A DNA stretch of 64,000 nucleotides. Origin: Brachypodium distachyon (lineage: Eukaryota; Streptophyta; Magnoliopsida; Poales; Poaceae). The notes beneath the pieces were generated by a model that saw only the letters and a list, made by a program, of their open reading frames with translations, made no database searches and was not told where the DNA came from. The position numbers and the translations under genes are program-made. Position 1 is the stretch's first letter. Each line of letters starts with the position of its first letter. The DNA lies in the NCBI RefSeq assembly GCF_000005505.3, contig NC_016133.3, forward strand, positions 32,884,737 to 32,948,736, read 5' to 3'. This document shows, piece by piece, positions 30,488 to 42,922 of this stretch.

Positions 30488-33095
30488 CTATTTGTCACCG
30501 AGGCTTGCACCGATGTATACGGTGCGTGCCTCGTTTCCGGCATGCAGGGGCACCTTCTTGACCTTGGTGCCCTCCTCCTTCAGCTTCACGCCCTTGCTAA
30601 CGCGCAGGCTGGAGCTGGAGCTGCCCCTGGTGTTCTGTCCGGGAGCGGCTCGTGCCTTCTTTTCTGCGGGTTGTTCACCCGCAAGTGGATCCTCGCTCCC
30701 GGCAATGTTGTAGTCGCCGGGATCCGCCACTACAAAGGCCTTCACGACCTCGCCCACGCACCGAGCAGCGTCCTTCAGGTCGCACTTGATGGAGAGTACG
30801 CCGTACGTTGACGGCATCGTCATCACGCCGTAGGCACAATGGGTTGCCGCCATGAACTTAATCAGCGCCGGCCGACCAATAATCCTGTTGTACGGCAACG
30901 GGGTATGAGCTATATCGAAAATGACGTGCTCAGTCCGAAACGCCTCCCGGGACCCGAAGGTCACCAAGAGCATGATTCGCCTCATGGGCTGCACCACTCC
31001 AGGGTTGATTCCCTGGAACGGGTCGGTGGGCTTCATCTGGTCCAGGGGCAGCTCAAGATTTTCCACCAGCTTGGCGGACAGGAGGTTAAGGCTCGCCCCA
31101 TTGTCCACCAGAACCTTGGTCATCGTCACATTGTTTATGATTGGTGACACCACGAGGGGGAGTACCCTTGATCCCAAGGGACGAATCGGGTGATCGTCCG
31201 AGTTGAAGGTGATTGGCACATGCGACCACGTCAACGGCTGCTGCGCCTCCACGCTAGGGAGGAGAGCGCAAACCTCAGGTGTAAGCCGCTTCACGGCAGC
31301 GTGAGACGTGAGAGCGTATGCTCCTCCGTGGATGCAGGCGACGTCGCAGGGCTCTTGGAAGCCAGGCTCGTTGGCTTCGTCACTGCAGTCGTCCTCGCGT
31401 TGCTCGGCGCGAGGCTTGTCGTGTCCCCGGGGAGGCCGGTCCTTGCGGCTGCGGGCTTGACCGTGACCCCTCGTGGGTTCTCCCTTGTCGCCGCCGGCTG
31501 CGCCCCGGCCCGCTCTGTTGCAGGGGTTGTTCGAGACATCTCGGGAGAGGTGCCCGATATCCCTGCAGTTGAAGCAAGCCCCGGTAGCGCGGTGCTCCTC
31601 GGGGCACTGCTCGCGCTTCTCCTTGATGGTTTGGAGAGTGCGGTAGTCCTGCGCGTCGTGGGTGGCGTTGGTGTGGATGGGGCAGTGAGCGGCCGCCGCC
31701 GGCTTGCTACCCGATGCTCCCGCCGACACCGCCTTCTTGGTGGGCCTATGGGGAGCCCCCGGTTCCGCGGCAAGTACTTGCTTCCCGCCGCGCTTCCGGG
31801 AGCCCTTCTTCCCGGAGCCCTCGGGTGGGTTTGCCGCTGCCTTTGCGGCAAGTTCAAGCGCTAAGCGCCCTTTCTTGGCCATCGCGCACTTGTGCACGAG
31901 AGCATAAAGATCCCTTGTGGTCTGGATCCGGTGCGTGTTCAACTTCTCACGCATCTTCGGGTCACGGACGTTGATGGCGTAAGTGTTGATGATGGCGGCC
32001 GCTTCCACCTCTGGGATGGAGTAGGAGAGGTTGGAGAACGTGTTGGTGAAGTCCCGCAACGTCTCTCCCGGTTTCTGCACTATCGTGTGCAGTTCCGCCA
32101 TGGTTCCTGGGCGCTTTTAGCCACCCTGGAATGCATTCACAAACTACTCGTGCACGTCAGCCCAGGAGGCAATGGACCCGGCAGGCAGGTTGAGTAACCA
32201 AGTCCTCGCTGATCCTTTCAGGACCATCGGGAACCAGTTGGCACTGACCTTGTCGTCGGCACCGATAGCATGCATGCCCAACGTGTACGTTAGGAGGAAG
32301 TCCTTGGGGTTCATGGTCCCGTCGTACGTCCCGAGCGTTGGCGCTCGGAACTTGCGGGGCCAAGTCACCCGGTGCAGCTCGCGAGTGAACATGGCGCAGC
32401 CGTCATCGGCGCCCATGGGAGCGTCTTCCTGCTCCTCTGGACGCTGGTGCTCTACCTTGCGCCGGCGCTGCAAGCACTGCCGGAGATCCTTTTGCTGGCG
32501 GGCGTTGAGGACGCCCCGCGTGTCACCTGGCGTGACGGTCGGTGATGAGTCCTAGTAGCTCTCGGGATCCTCGTCGCCTTGTCCTCATGATGGTGGAGGG
32601 TGCTCTCCATGCCCCGAGACGCGGGACGCATCTCCGCGTCCCGGGTTCTGTCCCCGGCTCAAGCCGGCCGGGCCGCCCTCACCTTGCAGCTGTTGGGCAG
32701 CGAGCGCGAGGAGTGCGTGCAGCTCCGCGCTCCATACATCGTGCGCCGGCGTGCCTTGCGGTGGCTCATAGCGCACCATGACATGCGCGGCGATGATAGC
32801 TTCCGCCGGGGTTTGGGCGGGAGGCTATCAGTTCTCAGACCGGCTGCCTTCCGCCCGGTCGCCCTATGCCCTCGGATGAGAGGGCCGATACTTCGTTGGC
32901 ATCGTATGCGACGTGCTGTGGTTGTGGCGCAGCTGTCGCTGCGCGTCCTTAGCCCGCAGGCCCCCTCGGTCGGTTGTCCGTCGATGGTTGAGGAGGTGGG
33001 GGTGGCAGCTGCGGTTGCTGCTGCTGCCGTGTATGGGACCCCTGGTCCCCTTGACCTTGCGACGCATGTGCGGCGTCGTGGGATCAAGTGCGCAT
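30488..33095 (-). pseudogene. gag-protease of element T
   Basis: The minus-strand ATG at 33095 is followed after two codons by TGA (ATG CGC ACT TGA), where S has CGA. The N-terminal part is frameshifted. Capsid: ALHRVTWPRKFRAPTLG-type block in 32473-32144 (YDGTMNPKDFLLTYTLG, NWFPMVLKGSARTWL), then a break near 32120. An open frame of 537 codons (32101-30488) holds AELHTIVQKPGETLRDF, a basic linker, a zinc knuckle CFNCRDIGHLSRDV (last Cys lost) and the protease segment VLVDNGASLNLLS. It ends in UAG at 30490-30488. Of the gag-PR copies here it has the longest uninterrupted frame. Confidence 0.85.
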
Positions 33096-33181
33096 GGCGA
33101 GCTAGTCGTGGGCGGTGTCGCTGATGAAGAAGCCGGTGGTGAAGACGATGACGCCGGCGGTCACCCGAAGCTCTCTGGACG

Positions 33182-33199
33182 CCCCCCTACCTGGCGGTA
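33182..33199 (-). promoter_or_regulatory. Damaged primer binding site of element T
   Basis: Where S, Q and P have tggcgcgccaggtag after the LTR, T reads ctaccgccaggtag on the minus strand. The TGGCGCG start is lost by a small deletion/substitution. Confidence 0.6.
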
Positions 33200-33201
33200 G
33201 A

Positions 33202-34106
33202 TGTCGGAGCACGGAACTCCGGCATCGGGGATGCCGAGCACCCCCTTTTTGGTTCGGTGGAGGGCGAGGCGATTGCCCCGGCGATCGCATGACGAAAGAC
33301 ACGAAGTGTCAATGCGTGAGTTTACCCAGGTTCGGGCCACCCGGAGGTGTAACACCCTACGTCCTGCTTGGAGTTGTATTCACGAAAAATGTGTGTGTCT
33401 ACAGGGTGCCCCGGGGGGTTCCTAGGGGGGCGGGCGGGGCTACTCTCTCCCCTTAGAGAGTTTTTTGTGTACAGGAGCGATGCTCCTTGCTACTACTGAC
33501 TATGCCTCTAACTAGGATTGGAACTATTTGACCGGTGGCATTGGTCCTCCTTTTATAGACAAGGGGATACCACAGGTGCCGATGCATGCAGCGTGACATG
33601 TCTCCTACACGCGTGTCATCGCCACAGGAATTACACTACTGTTGATCCACGCTGGGCACCATGCAGCGCCCAGGCCACTGTACACAGTAGAAAAAATGTA
33701 TTCTAGGGTAGTCGCCCTAACCTTGCTGAGCAAGGCTAGCCCTGCCGATGTGACCCCTATCGGTGCATTAAATGCACTGCGTCCGCTGTCTCGTCCTGTC
33801 TTAACTGTTCTGCGGGCCCCGCCTGCATGCCTGGGCGCGGGTTGCTGGGGAGTCCCTTTCCGGCTAGCGCACCCGGCCAGTTGCCGGGGAAGTGTTCCTT
33901 CCACTTCCTGGGACCAGAGTTCCTGGGTACCCACCGAAGCGGGCACTTCTCCTGTCCCGGCCCTTGGCTTTGTCTTCACCAACGACCGTCTCCTTGGGGC
34001 GGGCTTTCCGGGCCTATCGTTCCCGGGAGGCCAACCTGGCGGGGCTTTGTCACTAGCGACCCACGCGTCCCGTATCAGTGGGACCCCGTGGGCCACTGGT
34101 ACGACA
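33202..34106 (-). repeat. 5' LTR of element T
   Basis: 905 bp, minus orientation, TGTCGTACC start at 34106 and CCGACA end at 33202. TATA box TATAAAAGG at 33557-33549 (minus). Followed at 34107 by the target duplication AAGAT. Confidence 0.9.
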
Positions 34107-34111
34107 AAGAT

Positions 34112-35499
34112 AGATGTTCGTCTAACTATGATTTGTTTAGATGTGATCTGAATATATCACCGATCCTCTGAATATTGGGTCATGGTAGTTTATGCTAATG
34201 AAAACTAAGCTTTTGTTCTTTGCTGTAAGGTTGTTCTTATGAAAACGTATTAGGGGTTCAATTTGTAATGGTAGATGCACTTTGATATGGAGCTCCCGAG
34301 GGGGCTTCTGCTCTAAGTTTAGTGTTTGTTCTTCTGGAATTTTATTCTGTGTAATGGCAAATGGGAAGATGTTTCGGAAGAACCTGTTTGTTTCGGTCCT
34401 AAAGTTCAGAACTGTTGAAAGGGTTAAGTAGGATGGCTGAACAGTTATGCAGTGACAGTGGTTGTAAAGGCTGGCAACTACTTTTTGTTAGACAGAAATC
34501 TGGCAAGTACTTCATTGCTCGTTGTTGCATTAATATTAGACGAAGCTTCTGATGTCAATATTGATGTAGTGGTGCTTGTGATTTGACACTAAATTGTCAC
34601 TTTGGTACCACTGACCTTGGTTCAGATAAATTTGTTTTTATGGCGATTGATTTGATTCGGATAATTTTTCTTCGAATTTGGTAACAAATCAGAGAAGCTA
34701 TTGATTTCTACAGAGTATTTGATTTAGCATGTTGTAAATGTGTTTGAATAACCTCTGAACTAAACTCAGGTTGATATTGGTATCATCTATTTGATTTATC
34801 CTATTGTAAATGTTTTGAGTAGAAGAAATTTCAGATTGTATCCTACATTAGTACATGTAAGCTAGTTTCTGCACATTGTAATGTTTTCAGGTTCTGTATA
34901 TGACCTGTCTCTATGCCATCTTTTAGCTAGCAGAGACACAATGGGTGCTGAGTTTTTCTGAACCTATATCTCTATGCCGAAGTTCTGAATTCTGATGCTG
35001 TCGTGTCCAAGGCGGCTGTCAGGAGTCCTGCTCTAATTTCATCTGCTGCATGTTGATATCCGGGTTTTGCGCTGCGCCTGAATTAGCAGAAAACAACGAG
35101 GTAGTTAGACATCGTGTCACAGGTACTTCAACTCTTGTAGAACGTCATAATCTTAATCTCAAAGTTTTGCAAAATTAACAAGACAGGTCATGTATGAAAC
35201 CTGAAAACATTACGGTGTGCAGGAACTATCTTTCGTGTACTGTTGTAGGATACAATCTGAAATTTCTTCTACCCAAAACATTTACAATAGGATAATTAAA
35301 TAGATACCAATGTCTGCTCTGTAAAGATGTAATTAGATGACTGATCTGCTTTGTGTTCTAAGTATAGAAAGTACTACAGAGTAATATACATACAGATTGT
35401 GAAAAAGATTAAATGGGAGTCCCTTGTTACCATCCTTGCCAAATGCTCCTCAAGTAAAGGCAGATCTCTTAGGCCTCCCTTGAATCATCCTTACTTCAA
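34112..35499 (+). other. CACTA intergenic region with a long inverted repeat
   Basis: Continues the 3' flank of the B3-like gene after T. It is AT-rich without a coding exon I can support, and includes the inverted repeat 34773-35312 described separately. The right part leads into the CG-rich first exon of the transposase gene. Confidence 0.5.
34773..35312. repeat. Long inverted repeat (arms about 135 bp, loop about 270 bp)
   Basis: Left arm about 34773-34910 and right arm about 35181-35312 are reverse complements with scattered mismatches. For example, atcctattgtaaatgtttt on the left matches aaaacatttacaataggat on the right, and atgttttcaggt matches acctgaaaacat. The transcript could fold into a long hairpin. 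It could be a MITE with long arms or a locally duplicated segment; clear MITE ends with a target duplication were not found. Confidence 0.75.
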
Positions 35500-35760
35500 C
35501 ATCCAAATCATCTGGCATCTCCTAGCCCAGCCAAGCCCAGCCCAGCCCTCCAATCCGACCGTGCCTCCTATTCCTGTCCGCGCGCCCGCACCCTCAAGGC
35601 GCACGCAGTCCTGATGCCATCCCCTGCGCCGCGTCCCCGTCCCCTGCTCCGCCGGCACTGCTGCATCGGTGCTTCCCCCGAAGGCGCGCGCCGCCGGTGT
35701 TGACCCCGAAGGCTGCCCTGCTCCCGCTGCGCCCAACCTCTTCCCCAAGTTCTCTTTGCA
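35500..35760 (+). other. Probable 5' UTR exon of the CACTA transposase gene
   Basis: CG-rich, with cagcccagcc repeats, ending in ttctctttgcag|gtattgt, a good donor at 35761. The next acceptor (ttttctgtag at 36193-36202) lies four bases before the transposase ATG. No ORF of its own is required. Confidence 0.5.
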
Positions 35761-35918
35761 GGTATTGTTTTCTTTCTTTCCCCAAATTCCTTATTTACAA
35801 ATTTTCAGTTTTATAGCATGACACCGATTGTTCTCTGAATATTTTTCACCGAGACTTACACATATGATGATGTCTTTGCATATTTGAAAGCAAAAAGGAT
35901 CAGAAAGCTGAATTTTAG

Positions 35919-36004
35919 TATCAAGTGTTCAAGTAAACTGAACCTGTTTCTCGGTATATCTTAATTAATTTTTGTATCAAGTGTTCAAGTAAACTGAACC
36001 TATT
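35919..36004. repeat. Short tandem repeat in the transposase leader intron
   Basis: gtatcaagtgttcaagtaaactgaacct occurs at about 35919 and again at about 35973. The spacer block gaacctgtttctcggtatatcttaattaat recurs with one change downstream of the transposase at about 43054-43083. This is a motif shared by both flanks of the gene. Confidence 0.75.
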
Positions 36005-36205
36005 GTCTAGCTTGTTAGGTATAGCATCTTTTGTTTGTTGTACTAATAATACATCTACATATACATACACGTTACCAATGGGAACAAAGTTATGTTGTGA
36101 TTGCTATGATATGCTTTATATGAACAATATTTAATTTCTTAGGTTTGGTGTGAATTTGGTCATGTAATTGTTATGCAAATTTAACACATTCATTTTCTGT
36201 AGGTG

Positions 36206-39200
36206 ATGGATCGAAAGTGGATTACTCATGGGACCAAGTTCACGCCTCCTTACTTCAAAGGTGTTAAGAGAGTTTATGCAGTTTGCACGAGAACACTGCA
36301 AGGAAGGTGAATCAATATTGTGCCCATGCACTCGTTGCCTTAATATTTTACATCAGAATCAGGAAATTGTTGAGAGGCACATAAACTGCAATGGGGTGAC
36401 CATGACCTACACAAGGTGGATTTTTCATGGCGAAGAATTTAGTGATGATGAATGCGAGCATGGTTCGTATCTGAGCGACGATGAAGATGAATATTATGAA
36501 GGAAAAGAGGATAATGATGATCGTGTTTCCACCATGTTAGATGAGCTGCATAAATCTGGTGAGGGAGGTCCAAGTGAAACTAATTTCTATGCGAAGCTCA
36601 TTGAAGAAGCTAAGAGAGAGCTTCATGATGGATGCACCATTGACACAAGGTTGTCCTTTATTATGAAGATGCTTTATGTGAAATCCTACAACCGGGTAAC
36701 AAATAAAGCTTTTGATCAGTTCATGGCTGTCTTATGTGCATGTTTGCCACATGTGAGATTTTCCAAGTCCTATGCTGAAGCTAAGAGTGTTCTTTCTGAG
36801 GTTGGTCTTGGTTATGTCACAATTCATGTATGCAAGTATGACTGTGCTCTGTTTTGGGGAGATCATGCCCAAAGTACTCATTGTCTAGTGTGTGGAGTTT
36901 CAAGGTGGAAAGACCCGCAAGAAAATAAAAAGATTCCTCACAAGGTGCTTCGATACTTCCCTATAATCCCAAGGTTACAAAGATTTTTTGTTTCAAAGGA
37001 AATGTCAACGAACACTAGGTGGCACAAGGAGAAGAGAGTTGTTCATGACAATATTTTGAGGCACCCAGCTGATGGTGAAGCATGGAAGCACTTTGACAAC
37101 AAGTTTAAATCGTTTGCTGAAGATCCCTGTAACATAAGGCTAGGTATTGCGACAGATGGATTCAATCCATATGGACACATGAGTAGTTCATACAACATGT
37201 GGCCTATTTTCATCATTCCATACAACCTCCCACCCTGGATGTGCATGGATCAATCCAATTTCATGATGTCATTGCTAATCCCTGGAAAGTGTTCACCAGG
37301 AAAGGATTTCCATGTATATATGCAGCCACTGATTAAAGATATGATGAAGCTATGGATGGGTGTGGACACATATGATGCATGCACAAGTAAACAGTTTAAA
37401 TTGCGTGCTGCGTTTCTTTGGTCCATTCATGACTATCCTGGATATGCCACGATGTCTGGCCGCAGCACAAAAGGTTTCTTTGCGTGTGTGCATTGTGATG
37501 AGGATGCTTGCTACGAGTCTTTGAAAAACAAAATTGGTTATGTTGGTCATCGTCCATTCCTTCCTGAAGATCACAAGTGGAGGAGAAGCAGAGTTTTCAA
37601 TGGAAAGACTGAGCGTAGAGAGGCACCAAGGAAGTTCACACTTACAGAAAGAGAGCAGAAGGTACAAACAGTTCAGGATTACCAACCAGGAAAACATCCA
37701 TCTACTAAAAAGAGAAAGCGTGCCATGACTGGTGAACCAACCTGGCACCTCAAGGTCAGCGTATATGATCTACCATACTAGTCAAAGTTGTAGTTTGTTC
37801 ACAACCTAGATGTGATGCACATTGAGAAGAACATATTGGACAATATCCTAGGTACCCTTCTTGAGCTCGAGGGAAAGAACATGAAGCGATCCCCCCCCTA
37901 CAAGGGTTCGATCTCTGTGCTTATAGTGCTAGTTCCTGGATCGACTCGCTAGCACACACAGTTTCAAGATGTAATATCAAAATACAAAGGTCAAAAGTAT
38001 ATTACATTGCATTGATCCAGAATTTAGTAGTAACTTACATATTGCATAACCCCATGGGTTGTCTCGAAAGAAAATAAAATCTTGCAGCGGAAGGCAGAAG
38101 ATATAGGAGTCCCATAACAACTCCACAGTCGAAACATGTTGGAATGTAAACTCGCAACCCTAACAATTCGTACCTCACTTTTCACCTGGTTCACCTGCAA
38201 CATTTAAACGTTGAAGCCACTAGGGAGTCAATACATTGAATGTATTGGCAAGTTCACAAAAGGGTATAACAGATCCTACCAAGTATATGCAATTGAGGTA
38301 TAGTGGGGTTCAGGCTTTATGGCGTGGTAGCAAAACATAGTTTATCCTACTACAATTGAATGTTACATTATTTTTAACTAATGGACACGGGGTAGAAACA
38401 CCCATGCTCCTATTAACCTAGAGTACATTGAGTAGAAACATCAAGTGCCCCTACCCTGTTCAAACCATTCATTTTATTTAAGAAGTTGGAATGAGTGAGA
38501 CTTTCCTTACAGCCTTAATATCTAGTTGCTCATAATTGTCCGTAACCGGGGACACGGCTAAGTATTTAGTTTGACACTCTCGAGTGGTTGTACACATTCC
38601 CCACAAGAATTCGACGTGTTAATCCCTTGCTGTCCTCCGGGTGGAGTAGCAACGGCATCGACTTCAAGAATTTTCAGAACATGTTCACCCAGACCACCTG
38701 AGGGACCCGCGCTCCCACCTACACAACTACCTCGGTACTATCCCTCGGATCTGGGTAAACATTTCTTACTCCATTCAGGCAGAGCCCATATTACCATGTG
38801 GTTGTACTGGAAGCTACTAAACAGGAAACTAGTCCAGTCTCTGATACACCAGGTGGCATTCCACATTTGCGACGCAAGCGCTCCCCGAATCCACGGAAGA
38901 GACGTCCATGGACGATCCATCTCCGAATCCACGGAGACTCGACTCAGAGGGACCCATAGAAATGGACCTGACGTCGCATAACATCTCGAATACTCAAAGC
39001 AGCCCACATCTCGAATACTCCACGTTTACTAACATAGCAGGGCTAAGCAATACTATTCACGATGGCTATTGATGGAGGATTCATGGCAAAGGTAACCCTA
39101 TAGCTAGTAGGTCAATCATAGCTAGCATAAGTACAAGTAATAGTCCTATCAATGCATTTCTACAAACAACTCTAATGCATAAGTATTTTAAAAACAATCA

Positions 39201-42200
39201 CTAATAGGATATGATCAAAGTGAACTTGCTTTGGTAGCAGTTGGAGTTGAAACACTCGTCACAATCACAAGGTTCGCTCTCCGAGAAAACTATTCAAATA
39301 CAAACAATATACACACCCATAACCACACAATTAAAACATCACAAAAGAATGTATGCTATGATGCGATGCAAAACATGTGTCATGAGTGGGTTGATTTTAT
39401 TTGAGTGATCTACTGGTACAAAGCATTGATAATCAGGCACAAGTAATTTGGGTTTTAAACAAATAGCAAAGGTTGGGGTTTAAACCCTAAAATGAGGTTT
39501 TATTGGCATCAGCCAAAAAAATTAATTAAAAATATTTATTTCTCTGTCCCAATGGACAGAGGATAATAAAACAATTTTTTGGGCACTGGTTTCATTTAAA
39601 AAGGACTTCTAAATAATTAGTTATGATTCAAATGGTATTAAACTCTATTCTGTAATTTGAATGTGATTAAAAAATTCAAATTTGAAAATGGTCAGTGCCA
39701 AAAGATTATACATTTCCTAAGGATTCCAAAAAGATGTGGATCATTAAATTTGGCCAAACAGATTAAAAGATATGATCATTTGAAGTTACAGGGGCTTTTC
39801 TGCAAAAGTGCCATTTAATTATTCCGGGGAATTAAAATTAGATTTTCATTTTATAAAATAGGTGCCACGTGTCAGCATCTAATTGGATGATACCGGTTCG
39901 TTTAAAAAGAATTAATCCGATCTAATCTACACCGTTGATCAAGATCCAACAGTCGGGATCTCACCTCCAGGAACCTAGGCTTCCGGCGAGCTTCTCCGGC
40001 GGCGGCGCGGCACGGGCGGGCGGCGAGCGGCAGTTCTAGCGACGCGGGCGCGACGGGAGGTGCGGGGACGGAGCGGCGCGGCACGGCGAGCTCGGTGACG
40101 AGGCGGCAGCGCTCGGGGACGGCGGGGTGCTCGCCTAGGACGGCAATGGCGACGGCGACGCGAGCATGGGCTCTGGCGAGCTTCGGGCGTCGACGGGGGC
40201 GGCGCTATGGTGCATCAAACGACCAAAAAGAGCACGTCAAAACGTGCGCAAGCGCGAGGGGCTCCAGAAATTTGAAACCGCTGGCAGAATGGCTCACCGG
40301 CGAGGTCGGGCGCGGCGCGAGAACGGCGGCGGCGGCGGAGCTCTTCGGCGAAGAATCGGGGCGGCGTGGGCGCGTAATCGAGGCGGCGAGAAGAGGGGAA
40401 AGAAAGAGTAGGGGGAGAGCTTTATAATGATGCGGGCGGGTCACTTCGGGAAGGCTCGAGTTAGCGGGGACGGAGATTGCGGCCGCGCGGTGTCCGGCGC
40501 GGATTCGGCGGCCAGCTTTCCTAACGAAGACGAAGCCTGACGCGCGCGCGGGCAGACCGGGCTGGTTGGGCCGGCTCACGTGCGGTCGGGCGCGTCGGTT
40601 CTGGGCCGGTTCGGCCCAAGCGGTCGGACCGGTCCGGTTCTCTTTTTTTTCTTTTCTTTTTCCCCTTTTTTTTCTTTTAGCCCTTTTCTTTTTCTGTTTT
40701 TCTTATTTCTTTGATAACTTTTGATTTTGAACTCCAAATAAATCCCAGAAAATTTGTAAAATCATGTTTTACTATGATTCAACTTTTGGGAGTAATTTCC
40801 CCTCAAAATAAAATATCTAAAAATACATTTGCCCTATAAATGCCTTTAGGGCTATATAACTATTTAAATAAAATACTTTTTCAACTCCAAATAATTATCC
40901 AAAAATTATGGGATAGCTTATTTATGAAATAAACCCTTTTTATAAATAAACCTCATCGGTTTGAAAATCCAAAGCTCAAATGGGTTTAAACCCTAGGATT
41001 TAAATTGAAACAAAGTCTTTTAAAGCCTTTTGAGATTCAAATTTGAATTCAAATATGCAATTGTGGCATGATGCTTATGGATGCAATGCACATGTAAAAG
41101 TTTGAAATTTTTGGGATGTTACAGAACAAGGACACAGTTAGTGCTAGACTGGATTTGGAGAAATTAAACATCAAAAGGGATTATTGGCTGAAAGATCAGG
41201 GGGATAGTTATGTGAAGCGCCCTGCACCTTGGACGCTTCGAAAGGAAGGCAAGCAGAAACTGTGCAAGTATTTGGCCAACACTAGGTTCCCAGATGGTTT
41301 TGCTGCAAACATAGAAAGATGTGTGGACATCCAAGGTGGTAGAGTACACAGCCTGAAGACTCATGATTGCCACATACTTCTGCAGCGTGTGTTGCCAGCT
41401 GGGCTGAAAGGGATAGCACCAAAGGAAATGTATGAGGCCATTGCTGAACTCGGGAAGTTTTTTAGGGAGTTGTGTGCCAAAACACTAAGAGCAGATGTGC
41501 TGCGTCGAATGAAGGTTGAAATAGTTATAATTCTTTGCAAGCTCGAGAAGTTATTTCCCCTAGCATTTTTTGATATAATGGTGCACTTGGCTATTCATCT
41601 ATCTGATGAGGCACTTCAGAGGGGGCCTGTTCACTATGGTTGGATGTATCCAGCTGAGAGAAGGCTAGGGTACCTGAAGTCAATCATGCGTAGCAAGTCC
41701 AGGCCCGAAGGTTCAGTTGCGGAGGGATATATCGTGGATGAGTGTTTGCACCATTGCTCTAAATATTTGAATGATGTCATAGAAACCAGACATAAGAGAG
41801 ATGAGAGGAACCAAGATAAGAAAAGAATAGTTGATCCGCTAGAGTTTCATATTTTTTCAGATGGAGCTAAAAGTTTAGGACAATCCGAGTTGAAATATTT
41901 TGACAAAGAATTTGACGATATGGTTTGGTATGTACTGCAGAATTGTGAAGAGGCAGAAACTTATATAGGGTAGGTTTATTTTACCTGTTATTCACCATTT
42001 ATAGTTTTCAGAATTATTTTCTGGTATAATATATAATTACTAATTTGTTTTCGATTTATAGGATTTTCCGACAACAACTGACGAACTGGGCGTGAACAAC
42101 ATTGAAAAGGCATTACAGAAAGAATTCCCAGCATGGTTTAAACGTCATGTCAGTAATTTGGACAATGTTACAGAAGATTTAGAATCACTAGCACTTGGGC

Positions 42201-42922
42201 CGGATCCTCGTGTAGTAGTTCACCGTATGTGCAATGTAAATGGTGCTAGGTTCCGTTCCGTTGATCGTGAGAAGAACACGAGGACTCAAAACTCAGGCGT
42301 AATGACAAGGGCATGTTTTGCTGGTGATGAAGAAACGGAACACTACGGTGTGATGAAGGAAGTTCTTGAGTTGCAGTACACGGAAAACAAGCACGGCGAC
42401 ATATCTGTCTTCTTGTTTCGCTGTGAATGGTTTGACCTTGGTAGTTGGAAAAGCACGAAGATGAAGGATGATGGATACTTTAAAAGCGTAAATACATCTG
42501 TTTTCTGGTACAAGAAGGCCCCTTTCATATTGGCTAGCCAAGCAAATACATGCTTTTACTTGGACGACACACAATTTGGTGGTTCTTGGAAGGTGGTGCA
42601 GACTTTCAGTCATAGGAATGTATATGATGTTCCAGAAAAAGATGATGAAGGCAATGAAGGTGCATACCAGCAAGACCTTTCCTCAGAAGATCATATTGTT
42701 CACCAAGTTGAGGACGTGGAAGATGAAGTTGGTCATGAAGATGACATGGTTGATCAGGAAGATGAAGTGGTACTTGTTGATGCTCGAGTTGTTAGAGATC
42801 TTGAACGAGAAGTACACAATGATCACATTGACCTGACCGACGGTGAACAAGTAGAAGACTTGTACGGGCATGAAAGTGAAGACGGGGGCAGAGATTCAGA
42901 TGATGATAGTGATATTGGCTAG
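36206..42922 (+). pseudogene. CACTA TNP2-type transposase gene, split by a solo LTR
   Basis: The start at 36206 (MDRKWITHGTKF) follows an acceptor. A frameshift near 36270 leads into EFMQFAREHCKEG and CPCTRC, the transposase-associated domain (PF13963). TNP2 (PF02992) follows to 37778: CLPHVRFSKSYAEAK, LGIATDGFNPYG with a probable catalytic Asp, IIPYNLPPWMCMDQ, IHDYPGYATMSGR. In-frame TAGs are at 37779-37781 and 37791-37793, then VMHIEKNILDNILG up to 37881. A solo LTR with TSD GAACA interrupts; removing it keeps the frame. Next come DUF4218 (LLQRVLPAGLKGI, HYGWMYPAERRLGYLK) to 41964, an intron 41967-42060, and after a frameshift DUF4216 (RVVVHRMCNVNGARF, FFRCEWFD-like, GSWKVVQ) and an acidic tail to TAG at 42922. 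It would cut and join CACTA ends if intact; here it is dead. Confidence 0.85.
37882..41123 (-). repeat. Solo Tekay/Del-like LTR, TSD GAACA
   Basis: Minus orientation: TGTAACATCCC start at 41123, ...GCTTCA end at 37882. Flanked by GAACA at 37877-37881 and 41124-41128. No internal region or second LTR is present, so it is a solo LTR left by recombination between two LTRs. It is 3.2 kb versus 1.76 kb for the copy at 16367. The extra includes a GC-rich block at about 39930-40640 and about 500 bp near the 37900-38460 end. Short ORFs in it (for example 40095-40427) are in the GC-rich block and have no recognisable domain. Confidence 0.9.

Larger units (their letters stand above)
15672..34106 (-). 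mobile_element. Tat-like gypsy retrotransposon T (minus), with nested Tekay-like and Q insertions
   Basis: Bounded by LTRs starting TGTCG/ending CGACA and flanked by the 5-bp target duplication AAGAT (15667-15671 and 34107-34111), so it is one insertion event into the CACTA. On the minus strand the order is 5' LTR (34106-33202), PBS remnant, gag-PR, RT and start of RNase H to 29335, then the inserted element Q, then a deletion, then a Tekay-like fragment, then the 3' LTR fragment. T's own integrase, aRNH, aORF and PPT have been lost between 16366 and 29335. Confidence 0.85.

Noticed and set aside
40095..40579. Short ORFs in the GC-rich part of the solo LTR
   Set aside because: No domain, open on several frames because of composition, inside an LTR.
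42576..42836. 86-codon Met/Lys-rich plus ORF
   Set aside because: Out-of-frame reading of the acidic tail of the transposase gene.
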